Shown piece by piece: positions 55,531 through 64,000 of a stretch of 64,000 nt of DNA. Source of the DNA: Bryobacteraceae bacterium (GTDB lineage Bacteria > Acidobacteriota > Terriglobia > Bryobacterales > Bryobacteraceae); contig JAHCHE010000008.1 in assembly GCA_026129905.1 (NCBI GenBank), positions 62,001 through 126,000 of the forward strand. Reading direction: 5' to 3'. The notes under the pieces are model-generated. The model had not been told where the DNA came from, did no database searches, and worked only from the letters and a program-made list of their open reading frames with translations. Both the position numbers and the translations under genes were made by a program. Each line of letters starts with the position of its first letter. Position 1 is the stretch's first letter.

Positions 55531-55556
55531 TTCACAGCTTCCAACGCACGCGACTG

Positions 55557-56846
55557 TCAGTCCGACGTGGCCATTCGACGTTTGCCGACGCAATAGAGCC
55601 AGTTCGCCGTCCGGAGAAAAATCTGGCCCTCGGAAATCGCCGGCGAACTCAGCGTGTAGCCGTCAAGCTGGTTCTGCGCCAGAATCTCGAACTTCGGACC
55701 GGCGCGCACCACGGTCGTCAGACCCTCCTCGCTCGACATGTATAGCTTGCCGTCGGCAAGCACCGGCGAGGCGCTGTAGGTGGCCGAGGGGATGCGCTCG
55801 GGTCCCCAGATCGTCGCGCCCGTCCGCGCGTCCAGGCAATGCGCGATGCCGCGGTCGTCGAAAGTGTACAGGTACTTGCCGTCGGTGACCGGCGTCGGCA
55901 CGTCGGGACCGGCGTCGAAGGTCCACACGCGCTCGGGCTTGGAAGGGCCCTGCATCCGGAAGGCCTGCAACGGCTTCCTCCGGGTCGGCACGTAAATCAT
56001 CTCGCCGAAGACCACCGGAGAGGCGATGATGCGGTTCATTTCATACTTCTCGGGATTCAGGCCGCCCTGCCGCCAGAGTTCTTTTCCCGTGGCCGGCTCG
56101 TGGCCGGTCACGTAATCCCCCCCGGTGATGATCAACTGCGTCGTCTGCCCTTTGCGCCACAAGGCCGGCGTGGTGTAGGAATCCGGCGATTCGCGTTGCG
56201 CATCGGTCGGCCGCTCGACGCGCCATTTCGTTTTGCCGCTGGCGCCGTCGATGCGCAGGATGTACGACGGGTCGTCCGTCAACATGCCGTGCAGCACCTG
56301 CACGATCAGATCGCCGTCGTACAGGAACGGCGAAGAGGCATAGCCGTGATTGAGGCCGAATTTTCCATAATCCTTCTGAATGTCGCGCGCCCATCGTTCC
56401 TGCCCGGAGAAATCGAAGGCTTTCAGGATGCCTGTGCCGGTCATCACCCAGACGGTTTTGCCGTCGGTTACCGGCGAAGGTGAGGACATGTTCTGCTTGC
56501 GCCGCTTCTCGTCGCCGCCGCTGAGGTGCTTTTTCCACACGACAGCCGCTTTGTTTCTGTCGACGCACCAGAGTTGGATGTTTCCGGAATCGGCGACGTT
56601 AAGGAAGATCCGGTCGCCCCAGATTATGGGCGTTGCGCCGCTCCAGGCCGGCAAGGGGACTTTCCACGTAATGTTCTCTTCGTGGCTCCACTTGGCGGGG
56701 AGGTCCTTTTCGTCGCTGACGCCGCCGAAGTCCGGCCCGCGCCAGTGGGGCCAGTTCCCGGCGGCGGTGGCAGGCAGCAGCCAGAGCGCCGCGGTCAGGG
56801 CCATGGCGACGCACTTCCCAGTTGCCATCGACTTGCGCATCCTCAT
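55557..56846 (-). CDS. Exported PQQ-like beta-propeller protein
   Basis: A 429-residue protein with a signal peptide ([18 protein letters not shown]) followed by [20 protein letters not shown], the same mature N-terminal signature as the propeller at 47148. Blades include [40 protein letters not shown] and [18 protein letters not shown]. It ends with [12 protein letters not shown]. The ATG at 56846 was chosen because the signal peptide follows directly; no clear ribosome binding site is seen and ATG 56840 or 56828 would also work. It faces the plus-strand PQQ/receptor island. Confidence 0.87.
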   Translation of the reverse strand: MRMRKSMATGKCVAMALTAALWLLPATAAGNWPHWRGPDFGGVSDEKDLPAKWSHEENITWKVPLPAWSGATPIIWGDRIFLNVADSGNIQLWCVDRNKAAVVWKKHLSGGDEKRRKQNMSSPSPVTDGKTVWVMTGTGILKAFDFSGQERWARDIQKDYGKFGLNHGYASSPFLYDGDLIVQVLHGMLTDDPSYILRIDGASGKTKWRVERPTDAQRESPDSYTTPALWRKGQTTQLIITGGDYVTGHEPATGKELWRQGGLNPEKYEMNRIIASPVVFGEMIYVPTRRKPLQAFRMQGPSKPERVWTFDAGPDVPTPVTDGKYLYTFDDRGIAHCLDARTGATIWGPERIPSATYSASPVLADGKLYMSSEEGLTTVVRAGPKFEILAQNQLDGYTLSSPAISEGQIFLRTANWLYCVGKRRMATSD

Positions 56847-56916
56847 GGCTTTGATTACACCACAGCGGGACCGGCGGTTGCCGCGCCGCGCACTCAAGGG
56901 GTTGCCCCAGGCAGCC

Positions 56917-57365
56917 GACAAGAGTGTGTAACGGTCCGCTCTTTCCTTTGTCAGGGACGTCCACCGCCCCGTCGTGCGCACATCGACGCCGAGAGCGCGA
57001 TCAAGTCGATCGAAGTCATTTACGCCGGCGGCATCCGCTCCGCCGAAATCAACATGACGGTCCCTGGCGCGGTGAAGGCCCTGGAGAAGGTCGCCGACCA
57101 GTTCGGAGACAAGATCGTGCTCGGCGCCGGCAGGTCCTCGATCCCGAAACCGCCCGCATCAGTTGCTGGCGGGCGCCGAGTTCTTCGTGACGCCGGCCCT
57201 GAAGTTGGCCCACCATCGAAATGGTCAAACGCTACAGCAAAATCGTGATCCCCGGCGCGCTGACTCCTACCGAAGTGGTGACGGCGTAGGAAGCCGGCGC
57301 CGATATCGTCGAGGTCTTTCCGTGCGGCAACGTCGGAGGACCCAAGTACATCAAGGCCCTCAGGA
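56917..57365 (+). pseudogene. Degenerate copy of KDPG aldolase (eda)
   Basis: This stretch aligns along most of its length with the intact aldolase gene at 57825. It lacks a matching start codon (the region reads CAAGAGTGTGTAACGG against CAAGAGGATTATGGAC), has at least three single-base indels (around 57132, 57159 and 57213), a nonsense change (TGG to TAG at 57287-57289) and Lys to Glu at the catalytic Schiff-base position (GAG 57311-57313 where the intact gene has AAG). It is a dead tandem duplicate. Homology ends near 57365, before the natural C-terminus. Confidence 0.92.
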
Positions 57366-57824
57366 CTCAAGTCAGGAGAACTGCATCAGATGAAGGCTCC
57401 TCGGAGAAATCGGCTTAGGCTCCCCCCTCTCTTCCTTGGTCTCACGCTGTATCTGTATCTCACCCTGCAGCACTCAATTCTGGCGCATTTGTTTGTCCGT
57501 GCAACAGAATCGATCGCAGCGGTTCAGCCAGGGTTACTTGAGCCGGGAGATACGCGGAGGCCCTGCTGGAACCGTGAGCGACGAACTCGTAGGCCAATCG
57601 CTTCGCGAGTTCGTGGAAGCCGCCCCAGTATGGCGGCGGAAATCAAGGCTCGTTTGAGATTCGCTACGAACGAACCCGCAACTGTCCCTGCGAGATAGTT
57701 CCCACGCGAACCGTCCCGAATTCGGTTTCTCGCGTCCCTCACTTCGATCTCGGTCAGACCACGCAAGGGCCCGCCCGCTGGACGCGCGTCCCTCCGCCGG
57801 TCCGCTGATACAATCAAGAGGATT
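57366..57824. other. Spacer between dead and intact KDPG aldolase genes
   Basis: No gene is supported here. A possible -10 element TACAAT (57809-57814) lies just before the intact aldolase start, but no matching -35 was found. Short open frames in this stretch are Arg-rich and without homology. Confidence 0.45.
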
Positions 57825-58490
57825 ATGGACAAGCAGACCATTCTTTCCTTTGTCAAGGACGTAGGCATCGTCCCCGTCGTGCGCACATCGAGCGCCGAAA
57901 GCGCGATCAAGTCGATCGAAGCCATTTACGCCGGCGGCATCCGCTCGGCCGAAATCACCATGACGGTCCCCGGCGCGGTGAAGGCTCTGGAGAAGGTCGC
58001 CGATCAGTTCGGAGACAAGATCGTCCTGGGCGCCGGCACGGTCCTCGATCCCGAAACAGCCCGCATCTGTATGCTGGCGGGCGCCGAGTTCTTCGTGACG
58101 CCGGCCCTCAAGCTGGCGACCATCGAAATGGTCAAACGCTACAGCAAAATCATGATCCCCGGCGCGCTGACCCCCACCGAAGTGCTGACAGCGTGGGAAG
58201 CCGGCGCCGACATCGTCAAGGTCTTCCCGTGCGGCAATGTCGGAGGACCCAAGTACATCAAGGCGCTCAAGGCGCCGTTCCCGCAGATCGACATGATCCC
58301 GACCGGCGGCGTGAACCTGGAAACGGCGGGAGAGTTTCTCAAGGCCGGCGCCTGCGCCGTGGCCGTCGGCGCCGAACTTGTCGACGCGAAGACCATCAAG
58401 GAGCAGCGCTACGAGGTCTTTGAAGAGCGCGCGAAGAAATTCCTGGCCGCCGTCGCGTCCGCCCGCGCCGACATGAAAAAAGCGGCGTGA
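57825..58490 (+). CDS. eda: KDPG/KHG aldolase
   Basis: A 221-residue class I aldolase. The substrate-binding Arg is in IVPVVRT, the catalytic Glu region in SAEITMTVPGA, Thr in FVTPAL and GALTPTE, and the Schiff-base Lys in DIVKVFPCGNVGG. MIPTGGVNLETA is the phosphate-binding loop. It cleaves 2-keto-3-deoxy-6-phosphogluconate to pyruvate and glyceraldehyde-3-phosphate (Entner-Doudoroff or sugar-acid degradation). No edd or sugar-acid kinase is adjacent. A degenerate copy lies 460 bp upstream. The first codon follows CAAGAGGATT, a weak ribosome binding site. Confidence 0.95.
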   Translation: MDKQTILSFVKDVGIVPVVRTSSAESAIKSIEAIYAGGIRSAEITMTVPGAVKALEKVADQFGDKIVLGAGTVLDPETARICMLAGAEFFVTPALKLATIEMVKRYSKIMIPGALTPTEVLTAWEAGADIVKVFPCGNVGGPKYIKALKAPFPQIDMIPTGGVNLETAGEFLKAGACAVAVGAELVDAKTIKEQRYEVFEERAKKFLAAVASARADMKKAA

Positions 58491-58509
58491 CTCCCGGTGA
58501 GGATGGGTC

Positions 58510-58680
58510 ATGGCAATCAGCGCGGAATTGTTGGACCTGCTGGTTTGTCCCGTCTGCCGGGTTCCCTTGGAATTGAAGCAGGACGACAACGGGCTCAAGT
58601 GCAATCAGTGCAAGCGTGTCTATCCGATTCGGGACGATATTCCCGTGATGCTGATTGACGAAGCCAGAATCGAGGAGTGA
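58510..58680 (+). CDS. Trm112-family zinc-ribbon protein (YcaR-like)
   Basis: A 56-residue protein with two Cys pairs (LVCPVCRVPL and LKCNQCKRVYPI) and the typical ending RDDIPVMLIDEARI of the Trm112/UPF0434 family, small zinc-binding proteins often encoded next to lipid A genes. The ATG at 58510 gives the full family length. It shares a reading frame with the following glycosyltransferase; only the TGA at 58678-58680 separates them. Confidence 0.9.
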   Translation: MAISAELLDLLVCPVCRVPLELKQDDNGLKCNQCKRVYPIRDDIPVMLIDEARIEE

Positions 58681-58740
58681 AACTCCATCCCGCGAAGCGA
58701 AACGGTCCTCCAGTTTCTGCCGTCCGGCGCGCGAATCCTG

Positions 58741-59615
58741 GTGATTCGGCTGCGCTCGCTCGGTGACTGCGTCCTGACTACGCCGGCGCTCGAACTGCTG
58801 AAGCGCTTCCGCTCGGACCTGCGCGTGGCGGTGAGCGTCGAGGATCGTTTCCGCGCGGTCTTCGACGGGAACCCCGACATCGAGGCCGTTCTTCCGCCGA
58901 CCCCCGCCGCCGCCTTCGGCTGGCGTCCCGATCTTTGCCTGAATCTCCACGGCGGCACGCGGAGCGTCCTGCTGACGCTGGCGTCCTGCGCCCGCTACCG
59001 CGCGGGCTTCGGCCACTACCGCGCTTTGGCCGCGTACAATATCCGGATACCGAGAGCGCAAGTAATCCTCAATGCGGACCGGGTCGTCCATACCGCTGAA
59101 CACCTTGCTTCCGCAATGCTCTACCTTGGCGTCCCGGCTTGCGAGATTCCCCGCGGGCGGCTCTTCGTGAATTCACGGGCCCCCAGCGATGCTCCCGCTG
59201 GCCCCTACGCCGTGCTCCACCCCGTGGCTTCATCGCCCGACAAAACCTGGCCCGCTGCTCACTTTCTGTCGCTGGCCGACCGTCTCGCCGCCGGGGCGGG
59301 GCTCGAACCGGTCTTCATCGGCGCCGGCCGGGACGACACGCAACCATTCCGGCGTTTTCGAACGGTCATCGGCGCACCGCTCGAACGGGTGAAGCGGCTG
59401 CTGTCCGGCGCAGCGCTGTTCATCGGGAACGACAGCGGGCCGGCCCACATGGCGGCCGCCTTCGGCCTGCCGGTGGTCGTGTTGTTCGGCCCCTCCGATC
59501 CGAGGATCTGGGGCCCCTGGAGAACCTGCTCCGAGGCGCTGGTCTCCCCTGGCGGCATTGTCGCCATCACGGTTGAGCAGGTGGTTGAAGCTGCGGAGCG
59601 GCTGCGGGTGAGGGT

Positions 59616-59619
<4 letters not shown>
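58741..59619 (+). CDS. Glycosyltransferase family 9 (heptosyltransferase-like)
   Basis: At least 292 residues in the GT9 fold (LPS heptosyltransferase family). The N-terminal Rossmann start VIRLRSLGDCVLTTPAL, LHPVASSPDKTWP, and the C-terminal donor site GNDSGPAHMAAAFGLPVVVL followed by GPSDPRIWGPW are all present. It transfers a sugar to the lipopolysaccharide core at the inner membrane. GTG 58741 is the only standard start after the Trm112 stop, but the fold should begin a few residues earlier (ARILVIRLRS), so a CTG at 58717 is a plausible start. It overlaps the ABC-exporter gene by ATGA. Confidence 0.9.
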
Positions 59620-61423
<1,804 letters not shown>

Positions 61424-61427
<4 letters not shown>

Positions 61428-62329
61428 GCGCTTCCCCTAAGCCCATCCGCAGCATGACCGGTTTCGCGCAGGTTCGCCGCACCCTGCCGGAAGGCGAGCT
61501 GTCCGTGTCGCTGAAGAGTCTGAACCACCGCGGCCTCGAACTGCGCTTTCACACCGGCGGGGAGTTCGACCGGTTCGAGAACGCCATGCGCGTCCTCCTC
61601 ACCCGCGCGTTGATCCGGGGCCACGTTGACGTTCGCGTTTCGCTTGCCCGCAAGGAAAGTCCATCCCTGAGCATCAACCGGCCGCTGCTCCAGGCGTACC
61701 TGGACGCCTCCCGAACCGCCCGCGAGCAGTTCGGCCTGGTCGGAGAGCCCGACCTGGCGTCGGCGTTCCGTATCCCGGGTATGCTAATGGAGGCCGGCTT
61801 GGAGGAACTCGGACCGGCGTTCGAGCAGCGCCTGCTTGAGGCCGTTACCGAGGCGATCGCCGCTCTCAACGCCTTTCGGGAACGCGAAGGCACCCAGCTT
61901 GCCGCCGACCTCCGCGCCCTGGTCGCCAATATTGTCCGCTGCGCCTCCCGGATAGCGGAACTCCGTGAACAAGCCGCGCCGCTGTTCCAGGCCCGCCTCC
62001 TCGATCGGCTCTCGGAACTGCTCGGAAACGCCGCCATCGACCGCCAGCGCCTGGCGCAGGAAGCCGCCTTCCTCGTCGATCGCAGCGACATTCGGGAGGA
62101 ACTGTCGCGGCTGAAAATTCACGCGTCCCAGCTCGAACAGATGCTTGCCGATGGCGGCGAAATCGGCAAGCGTATGGATTTCCTGCTCCAGGAGATGAAC
62201 CGCGAAACCAACACCACTTTATCGAAAACCAACGCCGTGGGCGAGTTGGGCCTTGAGATCACCAGCCTCGCCCTCGCCGTGAAGGGGGACGTGGAAAAAA
62301 TCCGCGAGCAGGCCCTCAACCTCGAATGA
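61424..62329 (+). CDS. yicC: YicC-family endoribonuclease
   Basis: A 301-residue YicC protein: N-terminal IRSMTGFAQVRRTLPEGELS, a central helical region, and the conserved C-terminal block DIREELSRLKIHASQLEQML followed by GKRMDFLLQEMNRETNTTLS. E. coli YicC has been described as an endoribonuclease acting on small RNA. The start is GTG 61424 overlapping the msbA stop (GTGA), and its stop overlaps the gmk start (ATGA). The order yicC-gmk-rpoZ-coaBC is a common conserved block. Confidence 0.95.
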
Positions 62330-62964
62330 CCAACGTATTCATCGTGTCCGCCCCCTCCGGGTCCGGCAAGTCGACGCTGCTCCGCCGGGTCCTGGCCGAA
62401 GATGACCGGCTGCTGTTTTCTATCTCCTACACCACGCGCGCCCCGCGGGGCGTGGAAATCCAGGGTGAAAGCTATCACTATATCCCCCGCCGGGAGTTCG
62501 AGGAACGCGCATCGCGCGGCGAATTTCTCGAATGGGCCGAAGTTTTCGGCAACTACTACGGCACGCACCGCTTCTACTACGACCGGGCGCTCGCTACCGG
62601 CCGCGACCTGGTACTCGACATCGACGTCCAGGGTGCGCGACAATTGAGAAGTAAGGTTCCGGAAGCGATCAGCATCTTTATCCTGGCCCCTTCCCGCGAG
62701 ATTCTGGAACAGCGCCTGCGATCCCGGTCGGAAGATCCCGACGAGGTCATCGAGCGCCGGTTGCGGGAGGCGGCTGAGGAAATCCGGAACTATCACGACT
62801 ACGATTACGTGGTGGTCAACCGTGAGGTCGACAGGTCCGCGGCTGATCTGGCCGCCGTTTTCCGGGTCCAGCGCCTCCGCCGGACGCGGATGGAGGATGA
62901 GATCAAGCCGATCCTGGCGACGTTTGCGGAGTCATTCCCGAAGAAAGCAGGTCAACAGCCTTAA
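62326..62964 (+). CDS. gmk: Guanylate kinase
   Basis: A 212-residue enzyme phosphorylating GMP to GDP. P-loop VSAPSGSGKSTLLRRV, GMP-binding SISYTTRAPRGVEIQGESYH, GEFLEWAEVFGNYYGTHRF and LVLDIDVQGARQLR are all typical. The length is normal for bacterial Gmk. It overlaps yicC by ATGA and precedes rpoZ by 4 bp, in the conserved yicC-gmk-rpoZ-coaBC order. Confidence 0.97.
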   Translation: MTNVFIVSAPSGSGKSTLLRRVLAEDDRLLFSISYTTRAPRGVEIQGESYHYIPRREFEERASRGEFLEWAEVFGNYYGTHRFYYDRALATGRDLVLDIDVQGARQLRSKVPEAISIFILAPSREILEQRLRSRSEDPDEVIERRLREAAEEIRNYHDYDYVVVNREVDRSAADLAAVFRVQRLRRTRMEDEIKPILATFAESFPKKAGQQP

Positions 62965-62968
62965 GGTT

Positions 62969-63217
62969 ATGGATAGAGACACCCGCGCCCCCGTTTACGC
63001 CATCCCGGACGATCCGGAGTTGAGCACCTACCGCTTCATTATCGTCGCCGCCAAGCGCGCCCGCCAGTTGCAGGATGGCGCCCGGTCCTTTCTCCCCACC
63101 ACCGCCCGGAAAGCCACTATGACGGCCATGGAAGAGGTTCGCCGCGGGCTGGTAAAATACTCCGATCCCGCCCTGGAAGGGACTCACGATCTTCCCGTCC
63201 TCGAGGAGAACGCCTGA
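62969..63217 (+). CDS. rpoZ: RNA polymerase omega subunit
   Basis: An 82-residue omega subunit: YRFIIVAAKRARQLQDGAR, TTARKATMTAMEEVRRGLVK and the acidic C-terminal tail ending LEENA. Omega assists assembly of the beta-prime subunit and contributes to the ppGpp site. It lies 4 bp behind gmk and 4 bp before coaBC, with no sign of an own promoter. Confidence 0.93.
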   Translation: MDRDTRAPVYAIPDDPELSTYRFIIVAAKRARQLQDGARSFLPTTARKATMTAMEEVRRGLVKYSDPALEGTHDLPVLEENA

Positions 63218-63221
63218 TCGA

Positions 63222-64000
63222 ATGAACATTGCTCTCGGCGTCGGCGGCGGAATCGCGGCCTACAAAGCGGCCGAGTTGGCCCGCTTGCTCGAAGAGCGAG
63301 GGTTCGTGGTTCAGGTCCTGATGACCGAAGCCGCCCAGCAGTTTGTGCGCCCGCTCACGTTCGCCGCGCTGACGGGCCGAAAAGTCATTACCGATCTGTT
63401 CGCCTCGGCCGGCGGCGAGGAGACGCTCTCCAGCGCCGTCGAGCACATCCGGGTCGCGCAGGACAACCAGATGCTCATCGTGGCCCCGGCCACGGCGGAC
63501 CTGCTGGCGCGGTTCGCCCACGGCCTGGCCAGCGACTTTCTCACCACCCTTTACCTTGCCTTTACCGGAACGGTAGTCCTGGCGCCGGCCATGAACACCA
63601 ATATGTGGCGGCATCCGGCCACGCAGGCCAACCTCGAAACCCTCCGGCGCCGCGGTCACCACATCGTCGAGCCCGAGGAAGGACACCTTGCCTGTGGCAT
63701 GACCGGCCCCGGACGCCTGGCTCAGCCCGAGCGCATTGCCGCCATCGCTTCGGCGGCCGCCGTCCAGCTCCGCGACCTGGAAGGCGAGCGAATCGTGGTC
63801 ACCGCCGGCCCTACCGAAGAGCCGATTGACCCGGTACGCTTCATCTCGAATCGGTCCAGCGGCAAGATGGGCTACTCACTTGCACAGGCAGCCGCCGCGC
63901 GAGGCGCTGACGTGGTCCTGGTTTCGGGGCCGGTGACCCTGCCCGATCCCTACGGCGTCACGGTCCTCCGCGTCCGCACCGCCTCCGACATGCGCCAGGC
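63222..64000 (+). CDS. coaBC: Bifunctional CoaBC (Dfp), C-terminus beyond window
   Basis: The first 259 codons of the pantothenate pathway enzyme that joins cysteine to 4'-phosphopantothenate and decarboxylates the product. The CoaC flavodoxin-like part (IALGVGGGIAAYKAAELARL; IVAPATADLLARFAHGLASD; LAPAMNTNMWRHPATQ; the active-site Cys in HLACGMTGPGRL) is complete. The CoaB part begins at IVVTAGPTEEPIDPVRFISN and runs off the right edge. GVGGGIAAY replaces the more usual GVTGGIAAY. The ATG at 63222 is 4 bp after the rpoZ stop. Confidence 0.95.
   Translation, partial: MNIALGVGGGIAAYKAAELARLLEERGFVVQVLMTEAAQQFVRPLTFAALTGRKVITDLFASAGGEETLSSAVEHIRVAQDNQMLIVAPATADLLARFAHGLASDFLTTLYLAFTGTVVLAPAMNTNMWRHPATQANLETLRRRGHHIVEPEEGHLACGMTGPGRLAQPERIAAIASAAAVQLRDLEGERIVVTAGPTEEPIDPVRFISNRSSGKMGYSLAQAAAARGADVVLVSGPVTLPDPYGVTVLRVRTASDMRQ

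Noticed and set aside
57390-57698. A 102-codon open frame between the aldolase copies
   Set aside because: Arg-rich with no ribosome binding site, domain or homology; the opposite strand is open too, which indicates composition and not coding.
58678-58680. TGA between the Trm112-like and GT9 genes considered as selenocysteine or readthrough codon
   Set aside because: No selenocysteine insertion hairpin was recognised, the Trm112 protein ends at its normal family length, and nothing conserved would be gained by fusion.

Overview
The window is GC-rich, densely coding bacterial chromosome. Four very large Oar/SusC-like outer-membrane receptors with N-terminal carboxypeptidase-regulatory domains, many secreted PQQ-type beta-propeller proteins, several amidohydrolases, a CadC-type winged-helix/PD40 protein and two RecA proteins together suggest an acidobacterium of the Solibacter/Bryobacterales type. 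This assignment is inferred from gene content only. No rRNA, tRNA, CRISPR array, prophage or intact insertion sequence was recognised.

Layout. 1-2765 (minus): a tightly overlapping operon with a MotA/TolQ-like channel protein, a MotB/TolR-like protein carrying a coiled coil and a YfaP/DUF2135-like domain, a small membrane protein and an amidohydrolase that runs off the left edge. 2800-6339 (plus): an M38 amidohydrolase, a broken M55 D-aminopeptidase and a LmbE-type deacetylase. 6367-9128: two complete recA genes in tandem, then an HU-like protein with a strong promoter. 9388-16253: two divergent Oar-like receptors. 16313-19083: an unknown exported protein and a receiver (minus), then an aldo/keto reductase remnant and a YdjM-type membrane protein (plus). 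19239-25286: a signalling operon with a six-PAS histidine kinase, a receiver and a REC-PAS-GGDEF-EAL protein. 25273-32660: cyclopropane fatty acid synthase, a CadC/PD40 protein, a small metzincin-like protein, an amidohydrolase and GlgX. 32960-36395: a third Oar-like receptor with a clear promoter and terminator. 36490-43025: a twice-frameshifted enolase-superfamily gene, DinB, a CehA/McbA-type hydrolase and an M16 protease. 42973-47099 (minus): a shortened STAND-like ATPase, a TPR protein built of eight nearly identical 120-bp units, a glycoside-hydrolase-like protein and an orphan HicB. 47148-56846: PQQ-propeller genes, the fourth Oar-like receptor, a small permease-like protein and a convergent PQQ-propeller gene. 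56917-58490: a dead copy of KDPG aldolase followed by the intact gene. 58510-64000: Trm112-like, glycosyltransferase 9, MsbA-like ABC exporter, YicC, Gmk, RpoZ and CoaBC (cut at the right edge), a compact housekeeping operon with ATGA-type overlaps.

Two themes stand out. First, several genes carry internal deletions, frameshifts or nonsense changes (M55 peptidase, aldo/keto reductase, enolase-family enzyme, STAND ATPase, TPR protein, HicB, KDPG aldolase copy). This means either real decay in the accessory part or assembly error, and read mapping would separate the two. Second, the least-described candidates are the MotA/MotB-like operon with a DUF2135-like sensor, the tandem recA pair with complementary changes at DNA-contact positions, and the ATPase/TPR pair.
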